Source of the DNA: Piper betle
Lineage: Eukaryota > Streptophyta > Magnoliopsida > Piperales > Piperaceae
Direction: 5' to 3'
Length of the DNA stretch: 64,000 nt
Assembly: GCA_033002965.1 (NCBI GenBank)
Contig: JAURVB010004862.1
Span: forward strand, 22,632 to 86,631
Positions 1 through 10,854 of this stretch are shown one piece after another. Within the stretch, counting starts at the first letter, position 1; each line of letters opens with the position of its first letter. A program made the position numbers and the translations under genes. The notes under the pieces are model-generated. The model was not told where the DNA came from and did not search any database. It saw only the letters and a list, made by a program, of their open reading frames with translations.

Positions 1-666
1 GTACAAGTCATAAACAGACTAGGTAGAAGCTACAAGTGTGGTCTTGCGCATGTGCGGTGAGCTCCTACACTGAGCCTACACAAACAAAACTAAATACTAA
101 CGCCCATGTACACCCATATGATTAATGAATTATATGATGGATAAATCAAACAACACTATGACAATCATGTATATCCTAATCAATCCAAACAATCCCTAAT
201 CATGTCAACAATATAAACATGTACGACTATATGATATCGAGATCGCATACAACACTCAACAAGGTAAGGTAATCCTAATAATCAAGTCATACATGTATGA
301 TAAACCTGTAATTAATTCCATATCATGGTAATGCAATTAAATTTAAACATTATCCCTAATCACAATCTGACTATTATCATGTTACAATCGCAACAATTAT
401 TACTTAATTATATGAATGAACATTCCTAGGGGATCATGTCATCAACATCACAAATTCATTTATATGTAATTAAATATATTAATTAACTTAATAAAGATCA
501 TGATTCTGATAGTCAACCTAATACCAAATTCTCATAATTCAAATATTTATTTATAATTATATCAACAGTTCCAAAACAATCTTAATAATATTTAATAAAA
601 TTAGCATTCTTTTGGGTCCATCATACATAGTTAATAAAGCAAACCTAAATTCACATACATGCAATC
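1..666 (-). mobile_element. B0: B-family LTR, distal part (minus strand)
   Basis: AT-rich, no credible coding. Read on the minus strand, positions 1-110 match the B-LTR motif 'tagttttg...taggtacgaagtaggagctc' followed by a segment ending in 'ctgtttatgactt', also seen near 40180-40260 and 45660-45760. It is taken to be the downstream part of the LTR whose start lies at 2097-3179, the two parts being separated by the A-like LTR. The element runs off the left edge of the window. Assignment rests on motif matches by eye. Confidence 0.5.
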
Positions 667-1972
667 TGTAATGAACCACCTTTTTGAGCCATAAGCCAAG
701 TGTTTAAATTAATTTTCTATTAATTTTCAACATCTTAAATAAATCCATGACGTAAAATTCTATTTTAGTTGTACAAATTAAATTCATACTCAAGGAAGTA
801 GTTAAAGTTCAAATTCTAAGTCATGCCATGAAATAAAATATAATACAAACTCGGAATAATTTAAGGCCTATGAAACAAACCAAAATCCCACTTCCATGCA
901 AACACCCTAAAAGTATAATATATAAGAAAAAAATAATAGTCTAATAATAGAGTCTTTCAATATCCCGACTTTACCTATCTTTCCATAATGTTCATACCTG
1001 CGAAAGCAATTCCACATTAGTGATAAAAGGACTAAGTCATATAATTACAAGAAACAAATTGATATATTCCACAACATCTGAGTTTGAGTCTTTTAGTGGA
1101 TATGAGCCTACGCCGAAGTTCTTATTATGCCGGGAGGGGTGGCCGCCCCATCCAGCTACAATCTCATGTATGCAAACACACGCTACGTGGTCCATAGCCT
1201 GTAGTTACTGATATTTATCATTGACTCACCCTCTCGGTATCACAAGTGCATAATGAGTCGTCTTGCGCCACTGCGCCCTGTCACCCCGTCGGCATGGGGG
1301 CAGCTATTTAATCTTTCATGAAGTTAAAGTGTGCGGCCCCATGTCGGACTAAGTCAATTCTTTGACCACAGTTACACTCAGCACATGGTGGTCAAATGTG
1401 GGCTTAGGCCGACCAAGGCTGCCAAATTGGAATATATAATATTTCGAGTAATTATACAAATCTGGAATTGTGATGAGGCACCCGCAACTACAACACATAA
1501 TCCTACTATAAATGAAACTTCTCTAAAGCCTTCGCTTTGTGAGCTAAATGTGCTCTCAAACTATCAAGATGGTGTTTTTTTTAACATTAACAGAATTCTC
1601 CTTTATATAGAAGAATATATGTAGAATTCAAGAAGTCACTACATTAAATTTTATACGAAAGAACATAATCACACATACATATATTCAATACCAACCATTA
1701 GTGTGATAACAAAAAGTCACAAACTGACTGCTAAATTAATACAAATGGGTGTCAAATCGCACTCACAACTCCCGATCCCAAAAATTCAATAAATAAAACT
1801 TATTTAAAACTATCCATAAATACCACTGTACTGATATGCTAAAGGTAATAATTGATAATTTATGATATTCATTCTCAAGAATTAATTTAATTAAATAATA
1901 TTTAAGATTCGTTCCAAGATTTATAAAACCCTAAATAAAATAACCTAATTATTTTTTTAGGGGGTTTTACAA
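667..1972 (-). mobile_element. A-like LTR, minus strand
   Basis: On the minus strand it starts TGTAAAACCCCC (right edge, 1972) and would end at 667, where the plus strand reads TGTAATGAACCACC, close to the complement of the end of the A LTR. Positions 1330-1420 on the minus strand carry the A-LTR landmark 'ggccgacct...gaccaccatg...gtcaaagaattgact', which also occurs at 17485-17545, 25040-25100 and 41230-41295. The small reading frames inside (for example 1331-1624) are chance. CAATC occurs at 662-666 and again at 2097-2101, which could be a duplication. Right edge clear, left edge tentative. Confidence 0.5.
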
Positions 1973-2096
1973 TCTCCCCAGCTTGGGAATTTTTGTCCTA
2001 AAAAATATAATAGGGTCATAATGAGAAAAAATTAGGGTTCTTCCCAAGTTGGGAATTTTTGTCTTCGAAAATGTAATAGGGTCTCCCGATCCTAAT
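1973..2096 (-). other. Polypurine tract and internal remnant next to the A-like LTR
   Basis: Directly upstream (minus strand) of the TGTAAAACCCCC start is a purine run, complement of 'atctccccagcttggga', as expected of a gypsy polypurine tract. The motif 'cccaag.tgggaatttttgtc' occurs twice (1980-1998 and 2044-2063), so the tract region is tandemly duplicated. The rest of the element's interior is missing. Confidence 0.5.
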
Positions 2097-3179
2097 CAAT
2101 CAACAATTTAATCATAATGCTTATGATGAAATGAATTTAAATCAAATTGTATACCTAAATCAGTGATTACGCAGTGACGGCAGGGGTTGCCGTGAGGAGG
2201 GAGACGGCGGCTATGATTTCCATCCCACAAGTGATGTCGGCAAGGGGGAGTGGCTCGAGGTGGGTGGACTGCCACTGGCTGGTGGCGGTGGCGGCGATGG
2301 TTGTGGATGGCTAGGTTGAGAGCGGCTAAGAATGTGATGTTGGCTAGGGAGAGGGGAGGAGGGCTAGGGGAGGTTGAGGTCGGCTAGGGAGGTTGACGGC
2401 ATGGATGGTAGTAGTACTCGACTGGCCAGTGGCGGCGCTAGTTGCCGGAGACAGTGTATGCAAGCGCCGAGCTTTACTCACTCGAGGTTGCCGTGCATGT
2501 CGTCACCGGAGTTGGTGGCTGGCAGTGATTCCTGCAAAGCGGCGGTAGTGGTTAATTATGAGAGAAAATGAGGAGAAAGCGGAGGGAGAAGAGGGAGGAA
2601 ATGAGATGGGTGAGGTAGCAGTGATGGCGAGGGGAGATCGCCATGGGGTGGTGGATGGCGGTGGTGAGGGGTAGGGGGAGAAAAGTCTGGTGGCGGTTTG
2701 GAGAAGAAGATCAGGGGGTGGAAAGAAAAGCAGGTTGGGGGCGTTTTCATAAATAAAACTTCAGTCACTCCCGACTCAAGTCAATAATAATAAATAAATC
2801 CTAAAAACATAAACTAAAATATACTAAAATACCATATAATTAAATAATGTCGAGCTAAGTTGAATGGCATGTTCTAAGCCTTTTAGCCCACCAAAAATAA
2901 TAAATAACGCGTCCTAACGCGACAAATGACCTGAATCTAATTATATAGTTTACTATAAATAAAATAACCTTGGCATACTCTCATATATTTTGATAACTCA
3001 TTATACTGCTGCATTACTAACATTATCATTATATACTTGGGTACATATGACTTGATGGCTCATAACGCACGATTGGCCTCGACTCAACACGCGTGTTTTC
3101 AAACTGACTCGACTCAAACCGATGGTTGAACCGACCGGTTTGCAAGTATAAAATACTAACTCGTATCATGGGTTTTAAA
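2097..3179 (-). mobile_element. B0: B-family LTR, start part (minus strand)
   Basis: On the minus strand the LTR starts near 3179 with a decayed TGTAAAACCCATGAT end (here TTTAAAACCC) and continues through the family landmarks: 'gagtcgagtcagtttgaaaacacg', 'acccaagtatataatgataatgtta' (3000-3050) and 'gagttatc'. A GC-rich block (2170-2760) then gives way to AT-rich sequence. The same order is seen in B1 (38668), B2 (43597), B3 (58243) and B4 (15833/26174). The GC-rich block produces spurious proline-rich and glycine-rich frames. Confidence 0.7.
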
Positions 3180-4120
3180 TAGGCCAATAAAACCATGTGA
3201 CATAGACTTTATAGTAAGTTACCCCATTGGAGTTTTGGGGAAAGGTAGAGAGTAGGGCATGAGGAAATTCTTAGAATGTATTGGCAACTAGAGGTCAGTA
3301 GTGGACCTATTTCATATAAATCACCATTACGACCACCTTTGATCATAGGTTGACAAGGGTAGTTGGGTCGTAGAGTGTCTTAACATAGATGAGATGATAT
3401 GATGGGTATGGTATTGCTTAGAACTCAAAGCGTAGGTACATGCCAAGTAAAACTATAGTATAAGAACTGAGGTACCAGAGTGAGTTCATGGAACTCACTC
3501 TGCCTTTGAGTATGGTTAGTCGTACAAGTTTAGCCAGGAGCATTATGACTAGAGTGAGGATTGTTAGGAGGTATAGGTCGCACTACGTGAGCAATAAGAA
3601 AGTCAGATTGCTTTGGTAAGGATTAAGTCACATAGCTTATGGGATAGTAGCATTCAGTAGTCAGTCATCTTGTATTAGCTTGTAGCTTAACCACCATCCG
3701 AGTAGCTCAACCACCATGCAAGCAGCTCAACCATAGTTTGAGTGGAGCTACCACAATCGAGCAGGTATGCTATAGTGGACTATCTGTAGGATAGTCAAGT
3801 GCTTGGTTGAGTATCATAGTTGAATGGAAGAAACAAAAATATGGTCAGGTTATATGGCTGAAACTATAAGAAAGGGGATAAGGATTTGACAACATGACTA
3901 GTCATTAAGTAGTAAGATCTAGAGATCAACATGACATGATTGTGTGGCATTGTCTATGTAGTATATGAAAATGAGTTAAGATTGTTAGCTTCACAGTATG
4001 ATAGATGGGTAGTATATAGAGTAGCATCTAGGTAGACACATGGAAGATGACTAGAGCAACGTGGTTGATGTTAGAGATCCAAATTGCCTACACGGGCATC
4101 CAAGTGGGCACTTGACATTG
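3180..4120. other. Non-coding, possible B-type element interior
   Basis: No gene seen. 3680-3770 has a short repeated theme 'aaccaccatccgagtagctc', with 'tttgagtggagct', resembling 48360-48510 inside element B2 on the same strand. That suggests the interior of a B-type element, but the match is short and by eye. Confidence 0.3.
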
Positions 4121-5300
4121 GAGATTGTTCGAAACACACGGTCGAAACAAGTAGTATAATGATAAATTCAAGGATCATCCCACAGTGAGATGAATTTTCT
4201 ATAATTAATAAAAGTAAATGAAATTAAGAGCAAAACAAAAATAAACGACTTAACTAAATTTAAATAATTCTTTAAATTAACAGAGAAGTTCAAATGATAA
4301 AACTCGTTCTAAAGTAAAATTTTCCTTAACATGAATTTAATCATCACCATATCTTACTCTTATCTTTTAGTCCCTTAGATTTTCGATCTAGGATAATTAT
4401 ATGATATGGTGGCTCCCACTCTTTCATGCATCTATTATTTTGCCTCAATTTCTACATCCAGTGATAATTAATTAATCAACAAAATAATGCATTAAGATTT
4501 ACATTACAATCAGATACAATGTTGTGTATCTCCCGACCACAACAACAAATAAGTCAAAAGACTCATTGTATGATGTATTATTAATGACTAATCTAATTAA
4601 TTTCTCCTAAAATCTAATTAAATCTCATGATCTAAGAAATAGGTGATCAATCTATTCTTAGCATTAAGAACATAATAATTCAAACAATTCGATTGAATAA
4701 AAGAATAAGAGGCTGATATGTATCAAATTAAACCATGTTAAGTTCCATTCTTTTCTAGACTGAAAGAAAGGATTACTCCATAATAAAAATAGAAAACAAT
4801 ATAAAGAACAAACTAGTTTTTATTATTAAAAGAAAAGTAATTGCAAAAACTAAACTATTTCTTCCACTAAACTCTAAAGCCAAGAGATGAGATTTGCTCA
4901 ACAACAAATGACCACCCCTTTATATAGAAGAGAAGATGCCCAAGAGATACAAGAATTCGAGGAGGGATTCCAAAATTCGATGTGGAATAATTGATTATGA
5001 TATCCGATGAAGTTTCCAATTCCCCGACAACTGTGCCAAAGTTATGTATAGCCATCCACATGGAGCTTTGTCATTATCAAAATTGTAGCCATCAACGGGT
5101 GGGGTCTAATGCTCTAACCAAAAATCCTAAGCTTAATTTGTTTCATCTTTTTCTGCATTAAAACTTCAAAATTAAGCATGTCTCATAAAATATTAATTAA
5201 CTAGAATATAACGAACAATATCACCTAATTAATAATATTTATACCCAAAAAGTACAAAATTATATAAAAAACTTGGGTGAATATTGTATATTTTAAACAC
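4121..5300. other. AT-rich non-coding, unassigned
   Basis: No gene or named repeat recognised. On the minus strand a TATA-like 'ctatataaagg' lies at about 4917-4926, followed downstream by AT-rich sequence, so an unclassified minus-strand LTR is possible. The 64-codon frame at 4867-5061 is unsupported. Confidence 0.25.
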
Positions 5301-6250
5301 TTAACAAAGATAAGGGTGTATAGTATTATGTAGTTTGATGGAGTGCATCTTTGCATTATAGCCTCCATATGGTCATTTTATAGCCTTGTTTGTGGTGTCT
5401 ATCACATTGATAGTAGCTACGTAAGTTGAGATAGAGTACCATAAATCGGTATGGGATGATCGGTTACAAATACAGATGAAGGGATGAGAAACTTATCGCT
5501 ATGGGTTACCGTTGTACGATAGTAGTTCTATGAGATGACTTTCCCCATCCACTAGAATGTACGTAACTAGAACTCAATCGAATACTGTTTGTCTACTGTT
5601 TACCGATTAACCTAGAGCTCTAGGAACCGTCCTTCGGGATGTTTGCATTGTAGTTTCTAGGGATGATGGCCAGATCCACGGTAAGTGGCAACAATGGTAC
5701 TTCCGATTGATGGCTGCCTCAGCCATCTGTATTTTTATATATCACCTTATCCCAATATACACATTTCTCATTATGCAGCTTTAAGTTATGGCATAGTGAT
5801 TAAACCTTATAAATTAGGTACGTGTGTTCCTTTATTATTCATCAAGGTGGCCATCCAATGGCTCATAGTTGTGGGATTGGGTTGATTAGGTAGAGCGGTC
5901 CACAAATTAGAGGCATGTGCAAAATTGTACAGTTGAAGGCTGAAAGTTTTGTAGGAATGTCCCCCACTAGGTAGCTTTCACAAGTGGTCCATCCTTGGAT
6001 TATTATGTGTAGTCATGTCCTCCACTTGCATGTGTATTTGGGTAAATCCTACTTTGTAGAAAACATAATAATTACAGTAAAACATATCAAAATATGCAAG
6101 ATTTGGATGTTTTGTCTATTTCTTATAGCATTCTTATTTTTCATTCAAAACGGATTCAAAAACTAAGAAAGGGCCTCAAAAACGTAACCAAACTAACATG
6201 AAATAATAACTCTACTTGAGAGTTATCAACCACCTCATATTTGACATTGG
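5301..6250. other. Non-coding, unassigned
   Basis: No gene seen. Phrases such as 'aaatcggtatgggatgatcggttac' (about 5440) faintly resemble 49310-49340 inside B2. Short frames at 5685-5885 and 5984-6166 lack any family signature. Confidence 0.25.
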
Positions 6251-6610
6251 TAGGCACTGTGATGAGGGCCTCAGAGTGTGAGCATGCTCACAAGTCCCAC
6301 CACCAAATGAGGGGTACCAGTCAGTCTAGCTGTCAGGGATAGAGGCAGAAATGGCAAGACCACTAGGGTCCCCAACAACAGAGATGGAGGACAGATGTGG
6401 AGTAGCGTCATATGTTGCCAAGGGGAATCAGGCTCAGAGGTTCCCTCCGTAGACATAATCATTCTAGGAGTAGGGATAGCACAGTGGTAACTATGAGGAG
6501 TACCCGACATGTCCATAGTACCAGAGATGACATCCGGGTGCATGTCAAAGAGCTACAGAAGAGCTGCACCCATGGTAAACAATTCCTTGGAATTGAAATT
6601 AGAACTTAAT
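6251..6610 (+). pseudogene. Possible gypsy gag-start remnant
   Basis: An ATG at 6263 opens a polar, Arg/Gln/His-rich frame (starting MRASECEHAHKS) with stops inside. This composition is usual at the start of plant gypsy gag proteins, and the segment lies upstream of the D pol remnant on the same strand. There is no zinc knuckle or other diagnostic motif, so this is a weak suggestion. Confidence 0.2.
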
Positions 6611-7322
6611 TCAAGTGAAGCGATTATTTCAAACCGAACTTGAATTGGTATTCCTAATTTTAAAACCCAAGGAGAATATATCAAACTGATAGTTTTGGAT
6701 TAAGGAATAAAAAATATCTACACAAATAAAAGCACAAACAATTTTTAAGTGCTTCATGGATCTACTACACTGTTCTATTCATTCTAACCAAGAATGAATA
6801 GGGATTCAATAGTTCCCTTGAGTGTACACTTCTTCCTATTGATATTGGAGAGGGGACTCCACTTACAAGCACAAACATTCTTAATAAAGCCAACACACTT
6901 ACTTGAATCACTACAAAATAAATGAAGATAGACAATTACAAGAGTAAAATATTGTAGAAGGTTAGGAAGCCATTCTTGATTGTTTCTTTAAGTGTTCCAA
7001 GCCAATTAATAGAGGAAATAAGCTTCACACTTATCAGGGAATTTTTGGAATTAAAGGAGGAAAAAAATGTCAAGCCAGTGGTAAAACGACTATAAAATGA
7101 AGTATCTATCTGCTATCAATTGGATTCCGGTTGTCTCTCCAATCATGCTTCTGAACACGATCAATTTTCGATTGTGATTCCGATCTAGCTTTCAATTTTT
7201 TAATCTAAAAACCTAATTCTTTTCCTGATTTTTTGCCACTTGATATGATTTTCAATCAATCAAATTTTAATCTTCTGAGTAGATATGACTTGGAGGAATC
7301 TTGTATGATATAATCAAATAAC
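6611..7322. other. AT-rich non-coding gap before D pol
   Basis: No gene or clear repeat seen. The sequence is AT-rich with many stops in every frame. The junction with recognisable protease-like sequence at about 7323 is abrupt, suggesting a deletion or insertion in the D element. Confidence 0.3.
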
Positions 7323-8188
7323 CAACAATTGTATTATTTGATTTTGGTAGCATGCTTACTTTCATAGCAAAGACATTGATAGATTGGATTGGTGTGTCTA
7401 TAGAGGATCGAGACTATGATTTGGTTGTGTCGACTCTTGCTGAAGTCGTTCTCACCATTGGAGTGTGTGTGAGGGGTGTCGTTGTGCTTGTCTAGCATAT
7501 CATCCTATTTACTGATTTTACAGTTTTATCAATGAGGAGTTCAATGCTATAATCGACATGAATTGGATGGCACGGCACTATGCATTGATAGACTAACAAC
7601 ATAAGAAGGTCCACCTCATACTAAACTTGAATGTATAGATTGCATTCCAAGGCAAAGGCAGAGATAGTGGTGGACGTTTGATCTCGTTTCAGTGAGCCCA
7701 ATGATTGATTGAGTGGGGCTGTGAGGACTTCCTTGCCATGATGGTAGATTTAGTCAACTAGTTAGTGCCAGAGTTAGCCCAAATCCTAGTGGTCAGTGAG
7801 TTTGTTACCGTGTTTTTAGATCAGGTTCCTGAGCCACCGTCAGCTAGGAAGGTGGAGTTCGCCATTGACTTAATTCCCGTTACCACACCTATCTCTGGGG
7901 TGCCGTATCAGATGACACCACTTGAGCTCAGGGAGCCCAATACCCAGTTATAGAAGCTATTGGAGGAACGTTTCATTAGGCTAAGTGTCTCACCTTGGGG
8001 CACTATAGTTCTCTTCGTCAAGAAGATGGACAGTAGCATGAGGTTGTGTTTTGACTACAAAATGCTCAACTAGGTTGGAGCAGCTACAGTGTACTTGAAG
8101 ATTAATCTTCTATCCGACTACCATCAGTTGAGGATATGAGAAGAGGATGTACTAAATACAGCTTTGTGGACTCGGTACAGGCATTATG
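7323..8188 (+). pseudogene. Element D: Ty3/gypsy protease and start of reverse transcriptase (broken)
   Basis: Begins in a retropepsin-like stretch (VLFDFGSMLTF, with the usual D-S/T-G active site changed to D-F-G). It runs into the RT N-terminal region: KVEFAIDLIP near 7847, then [18 protein letters not shown] near 7970, RLCFDY near 8041 and YHQLR near 8120. Stops interrupt it, and the segment between [10 protein letters not shown] and the following KINLLSDYHQLR is shortened, losing the '[12 protein letters not shown]' region. It stops at 8188 because element N is inserted in the conserved RYRHYEF motif; the frame resumes at 12749-12754. A decayed, non-functional copy on the plus strand. Confidence 0.85.
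8184..8188. repeat. Left target-site duplication of element N (TTATG)
   Basis: TTATG here is repeated exactly at 12749-12753 on the far side of element N, in the middle of the D reverse transcriptase. Five bases is the usual LTR-retrotransposon duplication length. Confidence 0.9.
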
Positions 8189-10065
8189 TGTAATACCCCA
8201 AATCCGGTTTATGCTCGAGAACCGAACAGGAATGTCACTGGTCCTGGTTAGGTTGGCTAACTCGAACCCAACCCTGTGGATTTACACTAGGCATCTCAAC
8301 ATGGAAGATATCAATTGCTATGCATGGATGAATGCATAGATCCTTAACATACTACTGCATGGGTGACGGACAACCAATTTGTATACCAAAAACAATTTCA
8401 ATGAAAATCAATATAAATTTGTTAAATAAGACGGATAGAGTTTTCCCAAAATATGCAATTAAGGATCACCCTATCAAAACAACATGTATAATTACATAAA
8501 TCAATATACATTCATTGCATTATATTTTTCACATAAACACTTAATTCTGTCACCTCAAAATATTCTACATTTTAGGTCTCAACCCACTTGTTCATTCTAT
8601 TCACATATCACATTTAACATTCGATTTGCAAATTGATATCTATTTTTAAATCATAATATCACTATCATATTATCATACCTTACATTACATCACATTATTT
8701 TCAATATAATAACAACATAAACAAAACAATAACATTCTGTCGTCTGACATGTGTGTATGCAAGAGACGTCACTGCTCCTCCGTCTAGACTGGCTCATCCT
8801 ACTCATGATCATGACCTACATATGTTATAAAAAAATGTTAGTAATGAGTGTTAATGGTCCAAAACATAACTAATATCAAACTGGCTATGAGTGCAACTCT
8901 CATATAAAAGAAAACATTTTTGAACTCTCTGAAGAGCATCTCTAACTAAACTGATTTGCTGCAGCTGATGCCTCTCTCGGCATTTACCCATTTCACTTTT
9001 TGGTCCCTTGGGACTACTATTATATCCTAAGCCCTTTCCTTACCTCCTAACCCACTCACGTATCACGGTTGTCGGTATTTCTAGCTTCGACTGGCACATG
9101 CCCACTCACATAACATAGTTGTCAGTATTCCCAGCTTCGATTGGCTCATGCTGCTCACATAACATGGTTGTCGGTATTTCCAACTTCAACTGACACATGC
9201 CCACTTGCGTAGCATCGTTGTCAATATTTTTGGCTTTAACTGGTACATGTTGCCCTCATAACATGGTTGTCGGTATTTCCAACTTTGACTAACACATGTT
9301 GCTCGCATAACATGGTTGTCGGTATCCTCGGCTTTGACTTGCACATGCCCGCTCACGTAGTACGGTTGTTGAATTTTCCTCATTGAAAACACGAAAAATA
9401 CATGTATATAGGTCTCGGTAGGGATTCATAAAATAGGCCTGAAGGCAACTTGTGGTGGAACTTATTTTCAAAAACAAACTCCAAGGATTTCATCCTCGAG
9501 GGTTATTAATCCAGAAAAACTATTCTACTAAATGACTCGAGCTAAGTGGGATCCAATAAAATGCCACTTAACTCGTCCTACAAATATTAAAGCAATACAC
9601 AATAGAATAGATTGTAAAGTAGGAACTGAGTCCTAACCAGACCTAGTAAAAGCTCCGAGCGTGTCTTCGAGCCTAGGTGGTGAGTTCCTACTCTGTACCT
9701 AATCATCAGTCATGTAGCGACGGTGACAAGGTTGTGGCCGGCTTGAGTGAGGTTCGTGGGGAAAAAGAAAAGGAAGAAAAGAAGAAGAAAGTTGGGTGAG
9801 AAGGATGGTGGTGGTTGGATGGTGACAATGTTAGAAGTGTGGAATAAATAGATGTCGGGGAAAAAATGAGTGGTTGGTGAAAAAATGAATGGTTAGTTGA
9901 GAAAAATGAATGGTTAAGGAGAAAAATAATGGTCGGCAAGAAAAATGAATGGTTGGTGAGAAAAACGAATAGTCATCTCGTAATTAAAACTTGACTCGAC
10001 TAAAAATAATGGTTGAACTGCCTGGTTCAAACTATAAAACCCTGACTCAAATCACGGGTTTTACA
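8189..10065 (-). repeat. 3' LTR of element N
   Basis: Plus strand starts TGTAATACCCCAAATCC and ends GGGTTTTACA. It aligns by eye along its length with 10855-12748, sharing the pentad of ~50-bp tandem units, the 'tagagttttcccaaaatatgcaat' block and the terminal block. Within it the AT-rich block 8400-8740, tandem block 9057-9375 and the G/A-rich block 9710-10000 are all non-coding. Confidence 0.9.
9057..9375 (-). repeat. ~50-bp tandem repeats, N 3' LTR
   Basis: About six imperfect copies of a unit with core 'cataacatggttgtcggta' followed by 'ttt-agcttcgactggcacatg' lie head to tail. The same array occurs in the other LTR at 11732-12050. Minus-strand frames across it (9186-9392, 9289-9477) are translations of the repeat. 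Confidence 0.85.
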
Positions 10066-10066
10066 A

Positions 10067-10078
10067 TCTTCCCTCCTT
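10067..10078 (-). other. Polypurine tract of element N
   Basis: Minus strand AAGGAGGGAAGA lies one base before the TGTAAAACCC start of the 3' LTR. This is the expected position for priming plus-strand synthesis. Confidence 0.85.
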
Positions 10079-10835
10079 ATAAAAATTGTCTTTGAAAATT
10101 TAAATTAAGGAGGCTTCACTCTCGATGTCCTGGTTGACCACATCTGAAGCATGCGTCTGTACCCACTCGGCATATTTCTCTGTGATGGCGTCCATAGTTC
10201 TGTCATGTTGGCTATCTATTCTCCTGAACTTGTCCATCTATAACTCTCATTGTTGCTGGAGCATTTATCCTATGCCTCTATTGTGTCCGCTGATCCGATT
10301 GATATTGTTGAGGGTGATGTTGTCTCTATTTATAGTTTCGGCTGGGTCAAGTAGCCAAGATTCGCTCAGCTTCGCTTGCGGCTTGCACCACATCCCCAAA
10401 AGTGGCAAATCTGCATTTTTAACTCTACCAACCGTGCAATGGCAGCCTCCATTTTGATCTGACGGCTTCTAGCATTGCGGCAGCTTTCACTACAATGGCT
10501 CTAGCTACAGCGGCTTACTAAGCCTAGCTCACTTGGATTTCCTAGCGGCAACACAGCTCTAAATTGGCTAGACACTGTCTCACTATGAACAGGAGTAGGG
10601 TTAGCTTGTCTAGGAGAAGGAGGGGATGGAAACCTGTTTCGAGTACTTCGAGTTCTTTCCATGATTACCCTTACTCACTTATCCAATCCTGAAAATATTG
10701 CAATACTACCCCATGGTGAGAAATCTGTAATTCAAAGACAATAAGGACAAAAACATATACCTGCCAGCTAGACTTGGAGCAATCTTTACACACACATCAC
10801 ATATGAAAATATCTTTCGCCTGAATTGACCGAGAG

Positions 10836-10850
10836 TTTGCTTTGATACCA
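10836..10850 (-). other. Primer-binding site of element N
   Basis: Minus strand TGGTATCAAAGC starts 4 bases after the 5' LTR end. It differs by one base from TGGTATCAGAGC, the complement of the plant initiator tRNA-Met 3' end and the standard plant LTR-element primer site. Confidence 0.85.
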
Positions 10851-10854
10851 AAAC

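Larger units (their letters stand above)
10066..10854 (-). other. Internal region of element N, with a short gag-leader-like ORF
   Basis: 789 bp between the LTRs. After the primer site the minus strand has a leader that matches the start of B2's interior (47140-47240), including 'gtaaagattgctcc' and 'agctgg.aggtata'. An ATG at 10662 opens a 53-codon ORF (10501-10662, minus) beginning MERTRSTRNRFPSPPSPRQA. It is Arg/Ser/Pro-rich like the start of plant gypsy gag proteins but stops long before any gag core or zinc knuckle. No other coding signal. The plus-strand frame 10125-10457 is a shadow with no family features. Confidence 0.7.

Noticed and set aside
9057..9375. Regularly spaced repeats suggesting a CRISPR array
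   Set aside because: Units are contiguous and diverged, without unique spacers, and lie in a plant LTR.
9186..9477. Cys/Tyr-rich minus-strand frames, also 11770-12150
   Set aside because: Translations of the ~50-bp tandem array in the N LTRs.
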